A stretch of DNA of 46,212 bases from Candidatus Avelusimicrobium facis (GTDB lineage: Bacteria; Elusimicrobiota; Elusimicrobia; Elusimicrobiales; Elusimicrobiaceae): assembly GCA_900762815.1 (NCBI GenBank), contig CAAFHX010000074.1, positions 1 through 46,212 of the forward strand. The letters run 5' to 3'. Shown one piece after another: positions 41,909 to 46,212 of the stretch. Both the position numbers and the translations under genes were made by a program. The notes beneath the pieces are model-generated. The model did not search any database. It was not told the DNA's origin and worked only from the letters and a program-made list of their open reading frames with translations. Positions within the stretch are counted from its first letter, which is position 1, and each line of letters begins with the position of its first letter.

Positions 41909-42286
41909 ATGAAAAAAATTATCAATTCGCCCCAAGCCCCGAAGGCCATCGGCCCCTATTCCCAAGCGGTGGAAGAGGGCGGCTTTATTTTTACTTCCGG
42001 GGTGTTGCCCGTGGACCCGGTAACGGGGGAAATCTTTGGCGGGGACGTGAAAGTGCAGACCGAATTGGTCCTTAAAAATTTGGAAAATATTTTAAAGGCC
42101 GCCGGTGCCCAGCTCAAGCACGTAGTCAAAACCACGGTGTATATGACGGACCTGACCGCCTTTGCGGAAATGAACACGGTGTACGCCACCTTTTTTAAAG
42201 AAAATCCGCCCGCCCGTACCACCGTGCAAGTGGCCGCCTTGCCCAAAGGCAGCTGCATTGAAATAGAAGCCATCGTCCGCAAATAA
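41909..42286 (+). CDS. ridA: RidA family reactive-intermediate deaminase
   Basis: 125 aa from MKKIINSPQAPKAIGPYSQA (ACAGGAG upstream). GGFIFTSGVLPVDP, KTTVYMTDLTAFAEMN and the substrate-binding PPARTTVQVAALPKGSCIEIEA with the key Arg in the PARTT motif are intact. It hydrolyses enamine/imine intermediates made by PLP enzymes. malQ begins three bases after its stop. Confidence 0.95.
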   Translation: MKKIINSPQAPKAIGPYSQAVEEGGFIFTSGVLPVDPVTGEIFGGDVKVQTELVLKNLENILKAAGAQLKHVVKTTVYMTDLTAFAEMNTVYATFFKENPPARTTVQVAALPKGSCIEIEAIVRK

Positions 42287-42288
42287 CT

Positions 42289-43866
42289 ATGACCACCGTG
42301 CATGAGCAATTGCTCTCCCAACGCAGCAACGGTATTTTAATGCCCCTGGCCGCCATGAAAACCGGGCAAGATTGGGGCGTGGGAGATTTTACCTCGCTGC
42401 GGGAATGGACGCGTTTTTTGGGCGGTTTGGGGGCCAAAATCATTCAAATCTTGCCGCTGCAAGAGACGGCTCCCGGCCAAAATTGTCCGTATTCGGCGTT
42501 GAGCGCCTTTGCCATAGACCCGGTGTATATTGACGTAGCGGCCGTGCGGGAAGCCTCCTTGAGCCCGGCCGTCCGGCAGTTGCTGCACGATTTGCAGGGG
42601 GACATCACGGCGTGGCGCCTTTCGCGCAGGGCGCCGTTTAAAGCCGTGAAGGAAGCCAAGCTCAAGGTGCTTTGGCAGGCTTACCAATTTTTCTTGGAGC
42701 AGGAAATGGCGCACGATACCCCGCCTGCGCGCGCCTTTGCCGCCTATTGCGCCGCCCAACGCCGGTGGTTGCGCCCCTACAGCTTGTTCCGCGCTTTGAA
42801 AGAATTTTACCGCTGGCAGACTTGGACGCAATGGCCCGAAGGGCTGGCCCAATTCCAAAAGGCCGCCGTGGATGAATTTGAAAGCAAGTACCGCGAATAT
42901 GTGGACTTTTTCTCTTATGTGCAGTGGCAGGCGGATTTGCAGCTGCGCGGGGCCAAAATATGTGCCCGGCAGGCGGGCGTCTTTTTGTTTGGCGATATCC
43001 CTTTCGGCACCAATTTAGACAGCGCCGAAGTGTGGAGCGAACGCGAAAATTTCCGTCTGGATTGCTCCGTCGGCGCGCCCCCGGACCAGTTTAGCGACAA
43101 GGGCCAATGCTGGGGTTTGCCCGCCTATAATTGGGAGCATATCCAAGCCACGCAGTTTGACCTGTGGCGGCGCAAAATCCGCCGTGCGGTGGAATTGTAC
43201 GATTTATTCCGCCTGGACCATTTGGTGGGTTTCTTCCGCACGTATATTTTTGCACAGGGCGAGGAAACAGGCCACTTTGATTTGCAGAGCGAACAAGCCC
43301 AAATGGACCGCGGTTACGCCTTTTTGCGCATGGTGTTAGACAGCGCGCGCGGGGCGCTGCCGGTGGGGGAGGACTTGGGCGTCATCCCCAACTATGTGCG
43401 CCGGATGCTGGTGGATTTGAAAATCCCGGGCTATAAAGTGCTGCGCTGGGAACGCGAGGACAACGGCTATTACCGCGAGCCGCGCAATTACCCGGTGGTC
43501 TCTTTGGCCACCACGTCTACGCACGATACCGAAACCGTGCGCGGCTGGTGGGAGACGCAGCCCCAATGGGAACGCGCGAACATTTGGGAAATGATTTCCG
43601 CCCAAAAAACCGACGGCCATGTGCCGTTTAATTTAGACACGCAGCGCGCCATTTTGCGCCGGGTGCTGACCAGCGCCTCGGCCATTACCATGTTTTCCTG
43701 GCAGGATATCATCGGCACGCTGGACCGGGTCAATACACCGGGGGTGGTCAGCGATGAAAATTGGACCTACCGCAGCGCGTATACGCCGCAAGAGGCCGCG
43801 CAGGTGTATCAACCCCAGCTGCAGAGCTACCAGCAGCTGCTTACCGAAACGGGACGGCACAAGTAA
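42289..43866 (+). CDS. malQ: 4-alpha-glucanotransferase (GH77)
   Basis: 525 aa. RSNGILMPLAAM and WGVGDFTSL start the GH77 barrel; GDIPFGTNLDSAEVW and GAPPDQFSDKGQCWG are family blocks, FRLDHLVGFFRTY holds the nucleophile Asp, and GEDLG the acid/base Glu. It transfers glucan chains between maltodextrins. It lies in a run ridA-malQ-nucleotidyltransferase with almost no gaps. Together with the SLC45-like carrier it fits maltodextrin or glycogen turnover. Confidence 0.95.
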   Translation: MTTVHEQLLSQRSNGILMPLAAMKTGQDWGVGDFTSLREWTRFLGGLGAKIIQILPLQETAPGQNCPYSALSAFAIDPVYIDVAAVREASLSPAVRQLLHDLQGDITAWRLSRRAPFKAVKEAKLKVLWQAYQFFLEQEMAHDTPPARAFAAYCAAQRRWLRPYSLFRALKEFYRWQTWTQWPEGLAQFQKAAVDEFESKYREYVDFFSYVQWQADLQLRGAKICARQAGVFLFGDIPFGTNLDSAEVWSERENFRLDCSVGAPPDQFSDKGQCWGLPAYNWEHIQATQFDLWRRKIRRAVELYDLFRLDHLVGFFRTYIFAQGEETGHFDLQSEQAQMDRGYAFLRMVLDSARGALPVGEDLGVIPNYVRRMLVDLKIPGYKVLRWEREDNGYYREPRNYPVVSLATTSTHDTETVRGWWETQPQWERANIWEMISAQKTDGHVPFNLDTQRAILRRVLTSASAITMFSWQDIIGTLDRVNTPGVVSDENWTYRSAYTPQEAAQVYQPQLQSYQQLLTETGRHK

Positions 43867-44802
43867 ATGAAGAACCCATATACCGCCATTATTCCCGTAG
43901 CGGGCAAGGGCGTGCGCTTGCTGCCCTATACGGCCCATTGTCCCAAGACCATGCTGACCCTGGCCGGCCGGCCGATTATTGCGCATATTTTGCAACAGGT
44001 GCAGGCGTGCGGTATCCAAAAAGTAGTTTTTATTGTCGGGTACCAAAAAGAAGCTTTGATGGATTTTGTGCGCAGCCATTATCCGCAGCTGGAGCTGTGC
44101 TTTGTGGAACAGCCCGAGCCCAAGGGCTTGGGGCAGGCGGTTTATTTGGCTAAACCTGCGGTACAAGGCCCGTGCCTGATTGTGCTGGGGGATACGATTA
44201 TTGACGGGGATTTGCGCCCGCTGGTGCAAGGCGGCCAAAATGCCGTAGGGGTCAAGGAAGTGGCCGACCCGCGCCGCTTTGGCGTGGTGGAAATGCGGGG
44301 GGAGCATATTGTGGGTTTTGAGGAAAAGCCGGAGCAGCCCAAAAGCCACTTGGCCCTCATTGGTGCGTATGCGTTTTTGGATTCGGCACAGCTTTTTTGC
44401 GCGCTGGAGGAAGTGATTGCCTCGGGCAAAACCGTTAAAAACGAAATCCAGCTGACGGACGCCTTGTCCGTGTTGTTGCGCCGTGGAATAAAAATTACGG
44501 CGCAAAAAATGGAAAACTGGTTTGACTGCGGCACCGTGGATATTTTGTTGCAGACCAACCGCATTTTGCTGCAGCGGCACAGCTCTGTCCCGGAGAAATT
44601 TTTGCAGGACAATCAAATTATCCCGCCGTGCTGGATTGATGAAAAGGCGCAGCTGAGCGGTTGCCGCTTGGGGCCGTATGTGTCGGTGGCGGAGGGGGCC
44701 GTACTGAAAAACTGCCGGCTGCAAGATGTTATCGTGTCGCCCGATACGCACCTGGACGGCAAACAAGCCCAAGACAAAATTTTTGATAAGTACAACCGGT
44801 AG
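43867..44802 (+). CDS. sugar-1-phosphate nucleotidyltransferase
   Basis: 311 aa. N-terminal IIPVAGKGVRLLPYTAHCPK is the nucleotidyltransferase signature (GxGxRLxPxT...PK), followed by VVFIVGYQKEALMDF, VLGDTIID and GVVEM...GFEEKP. After about residue 240 a short left-handed-helix-like tail (LSGCRLGPYVSVAEGAVLKN) follows. Closest in form to glucose-1-phosphate thymidylyl- or uridylyltransferases; the nucleotide and sugar cannot be fixed. It starts directly after the malQ stop and ends one base from the convergent gene. Confidence 0.85.
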   Translation: MKNPYTAIIPVAGKGVRLLPYTAHCPKTMLTLAGRPIIAHILQQVQACGIQKVVFIVGYQKEALMDFVRSHYPQLELCFVEQPEPKGLGQAVYLAKPAVQGPCLIVLGDTIIDGDLRPLVQGGQNAVGVKEVADPRRFGVVEMRGEHIVGFEEKPEQPKSHLALIGAYAFLDSAQLFCALEEVIASGKTVKNEIQLTDALSVLLRRGIKITAQKMENWFDCGTVDILLQTNRILLQRHSSVPEKFLQDNQIIPPCWIDEKAQLSGCRLGPYVSVAEGAVLKNCRLQDVIVSPDTHLDGKQAQDKIFDKYNR

Positions 44803-44803
44803 T

Positions 44804-45406
44804 TTACTTGTTTTTGACGACAGCCTCTGCCTGTTGGGCGGGGGCTTTTTTATCGCCGGGTTTTTCGGTCTGGGCCGGGGCGGGCTGCACCGAAGCGGTG
44901 GCCGTCGGGGTGGAAATTTGCACCGTCTGTGCGGTGGCCGGCTCCTCGGGCGTTTGGGCCGGCGGTTCCGGCGTTACTTCCGGCGGGAAAAGTTGGTCGG
45001 CCAGTTGCTCCGCTTTTTGTTTGGCGGAGGTGTACTCCTGCGCCGCGCGGGAAAATTGGGAGGTGGTGGGGGAGCCGACGGCGTTTTTAGCAATTTCGGC
45101 CTCGTAAACCGCTTTTTTCAGTTCAAAATCCTGCACGGACAAAAAAAGCATAATTTGGTTGAACAGGCGTTCGCGTTCGGTTTCCACCACCACGGAGCAG
45201 GAGCTCAAGGCCTGCGTCAGCGCGTTTAAGTTGAATTGGGTTTGTTGGGCATTGGCTTCGTCTATAGCGGGGTTTACGCGGTCCATGTCCGGCACGGATA
45301 CCGCCGCCGCCACGCTGGCATTGTGCGCGGGCAAATAAAAATTGCCCACCATCATGCCGGCCGTGAACACCAGCCCCAAGGTAAAAAGATATAAAACATA
45401 GCGCAT
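44804..45406 (-). CDS. membrane-anchored periplasmic protein, unknown function
   Basis: 200 aa. An N-terminal hydrophobic segment (MRYVLYLFTLGLVFTAGMMVG) acts as a signal anchor, followed by a soluble helical region (about 50-140, two Gln/Glu/Ala-rich helices) and a Pro/Thr/Ala/Gln-rich C-terminal tail. No family recognised. It is transcribed toward the nucleotidyltransferase. The Pro-rich tail suggests a spacer in the periplasm. Confidence 0.7.
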   Translation of the reverse strand: MRYVLYLFTLGLVFTAGMMVGNFYLPAHNASVAAAVSVPDMDRVNPAIDEANAQQTQFNLNALTQALSSCSVVVETERERLFNQIMLFLSVQDFELKKAVYEAEIAKNAVGSPTTSQFSRAAQEYTSAKQKAEQLADQLFPPEVTPEPPAQTPEEPATAQTVQISTPTATASVQPAPAQTEKPGDKKAPAQQAEAVVKNK

Positions 45407-45512
45407 ATAAACATTTTAGCAAAAACGGCGCGGAGCGGCGAAGTAAAAAAGACAAACGGGATGAAAAATTGTTACAATAATATAAACAAATTCCGACGGA
45501 AAAAATAAAAAC

Positions 45513-45541
45513 TTTTCACAACGGAAAAAAATTAGTATAAT
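45513..45541 (+). promoter_or_regulatory. promoter of the tRNA-Lys/tRNA-Glu unit
   Basis: TTTTCA (45513-45518), 17-base spacer, perfect TATAAT (45536-45541). The leader before tRNA-Lys holds an AGGGTTTG...CAAACCCT hairpin. Confidence 0.7.
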
Positions 45542-45602
45542 ATTTATGTTGAGGGTTTGACCCGCAGCACACAAACCCTTGAGGTTATTTGATTGAATTT
45601 TA

Positions 45603-45674
45603 GCGCTCGTAGCTCAGTGGTAGAGCATCCGCCTTTTAAGCGGGGGGCCGTGAGTTCAAGTCTCACCGGGCGCA
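45603..45674 (+). tRNA. tRNA-Lys (anticodon TTT)
   Basis: Acceptor GCGCTCG/CGGGCGC, D stem GCTC/GAGC, anticodon loop CTTTTAA (TTT), T arm GTGAG-TTCAAGT-CTCAC, discriminator A; CCA not encoded. Confidence 0.95.
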
Positions 45675-45683
45675 CTTTTTAAT

Positions 45684-45758
45684 GCCCTCTTCGTCTATCG
45701 GTTAGGACGTCGGATTTTCAATCCGAAAAGAGGAGTTCGATTCTCCTAGAGGGCGCCA
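45684..45758 (+). tRNA. tRNA-Glu (anticodon TTC)
   Basis: Acceptor GCCCTCT/AGAGGGC, anticodon loop with TTC in TTTTCAA between TCGGA/TCCGA stems, T arm GGAG-TTCGATT-CTCC, discriminator G, encoded CCA. Nine bases after tRNA-Lys. Its 3' half is repeated downstream. Confidence 0.95.
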
Positions 45759-45833
45759 TTTGAAGAAAGCTCTGCAGCAATGCAGGGCTTTTTTGTGCCC
45801 TCTAGGACGGAGCGAACTCCTGGCCCGTGCCGG
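45738..45833 (+). repeat. tRNA-Glu 3' half plus terminator plus inverted 3' half, copy 1
   Basis: From C56 of the tRNA T-loop through the CCA, a terminator, and then (45797-45821) an inverted copy of the tRNA acceptor/T arm: GCCCTCTAGGA and CGAACTCCT match the reverse complement of the tRNA 3' half. Repeated at 45932-46027. Confidence 0.85.
45768..45795 (+). terminator. intrinsic terminator of the tRNA-Lys/Glu unit
   Basis: Stem AGCTCTGCA/TGCAGGGCT (one G-T pair), GCAA loop, then T. A duplicate lies at 45962-45989. Confidence 0.88.
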
Positions 45834-45865
45834 AGCGGCAGCGAGGGCGACGGGGTAAAATGGGA

Positions 45866-45931
45866 GCAAAATCCAGCGGTTTACGCCCGTAAGGGCGAAT
45901 GGATTTTGCGCCTTTGCCGGGAGGCAAAGGG
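45866..45931 (+). repeat. two adjacent perfect hairpins in the tRNA-Glu spacer
   Basis: GCAAAATCCA (45866-45875) pairs perfectly with 45900-45909 around an inner GCCC-GTAA-GGGC; directly after it CCTTTGCC (45911-45918) pairs with GGCAAAGG (45923-45930). The second tRNA-Glu 3' copy begins at the next bases. Confidence 0.8.
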
Positions 45932-46027
45932 CGATTCTCCTAGAGGGCGCCATTTGAAGAAAGCTCTGCAGCGATGCAGGGCTTTTTTTATGCCCTCTGG
46001 GGTGGAGCGAACTCCTGGTCCGTGCTT
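45932..46027 (+). repeat. tRNA-Glu 3' half plus terminator plus inverted 3' half, copy 2
   Basis: Offset 194 bases from copy 1 and about nine-tenths identical; starts at the same C56 position, includes CCA and terminator, then the inverted copy (45991-46016) with several substitutions. It has no tRNA 5' half. Confidence 0.85.
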
Positions 46028-46030
46028 GTT

Positions 46031-46122
46031 ATGTCCTTTTCTCCGGAGCAGAAAAGGACCAAAAGGCCCCGCGGATTAATGTCCTTTTCTCCGGGGCAGA
46101 AAAGGACCAAAAGGCCCCGCGG
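46031..46122 (+). repeat. 48-base tandem repeat with hairpins
   Basis: Two 44-base copies (46031-46074, 46079-46122) with one difference, each holding a perfect 10-bp hairpin GTCCTTTTCT/AGAAAAGGAC, followed by CCAAAAGGCCCCGCGG. No gene lies in 45759-46212. Confidence 0.88.
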
Positions 46123-46155
46123 GCCTGCGGAGCATAAAAAATAAAATTTTCCTAT

Positions 46156-46205
46156 TCCGCCTTTAACTCGCCGCTTATGAGCGGCTCAGACAAAAGGCGG
46201 ATTTT
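46156..46205 (+). terminator. terminator-like nested hairpin near the window end
   Basis: Outer stem TCCGCCTTT (46156-46164)/AAAGGCGGA (46193-46201), inner GCCGC/GCGGC (46170-46174, 46181-46185), then T. Confidence 0.6.
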
Positions 46206-46212
46206 TGAATGA

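Noticed and set aside
45738..46122. CRISPR array
   Set aside because: Only two copies per repeat, unequal unit types and no cas genes; the repeats derive from tRNA-Glu and a 48-base hairpin unit.

Overview
This window most likely comes from a Gram-negative, gut-type member of the Elusimicrobiota. That is an inference. It rests on three scattered genes for pilin-like proteins with the GFTLIELLVV N-terminus, a heptosyltransferase-type gene (outer membrane), SpoVG without other sporulation genes, and families I cannot place in better-known phyla. No rRNA gene, CRISPR array, integrase or transposase is visible.

Layout. 1-6145: the end of a polyunsaturated-fatty-acid (Pfa)-type synthase (tandem ACPs, ketoreductase, dehydratase), its phosphopantetheinyl transferase and an acyl-CoA carboxyltransferase, forming a lipid/polyketide module. 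6212-8811: a sugar-type MFS exporter/importer and a divergent sigma-70 factor with a Lys/Ala tail. 9011-13723: pilin gene 1, tRNA-Arg, and three tandem paralogs of an unrecognised exported coiled-coil family. Each paralog has the same GC-rich element abutting its -35 box, and the middle one is frameshifted. 13791-17837: nitroreductase, a duplicated tRNA-Gln 3' region, tRNA-Gln, spoVG, ispE, pilin gene 2 and a MORN-type protein. 17975-32736: a long plus-strand housekeeping run (trxA, thioredoxin-like, polA, coaE, rho, rpmE, prfA, GT9, prmC, murA, folC, coiled-coil protein, ddl, membrane protein). 33191-37823: orphan histidine kinase, membrane protein, DnaQ-like exonuclease, gpmI. 37849-41842: an area rich in palindromic GTCAT...ATGAC repeats, holding a GIY-YIG nuclease, a DUF167 protein, pilin gene 3 (interrupted by one repeat), a possible structured RNA, the rpsF-ssb-rpsR-rplI operon and a pilin remnant. 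41909-45406: RidA, malQ, a sugar nucleotidyltransferase and an anchored periplasmic protein. 45513-46212: tRNA-Lys, tRNA-Glu and a set of tRNA-Glu-derived direct and inverted repeats.

The most unusual signals are four. (1) Two unrelated tRNA loci (Gln and Glu) share one architecture: tRNA 3' half, terminator, inverted copy of the 3' half, then a second direct copy starting at the same T-loop base. (2) The three-gene secreted family shares a promoter element. (3) The three pilin genes have near-identical leaders with a 9-10 T tract and an inverted repeat, which suggests phase variation. (4) A palindromic repeat is inserted in frame into the pilin 3 leader peptide, close to a GIY-YIG nuclease gene that sits beside another copy of that repeat.
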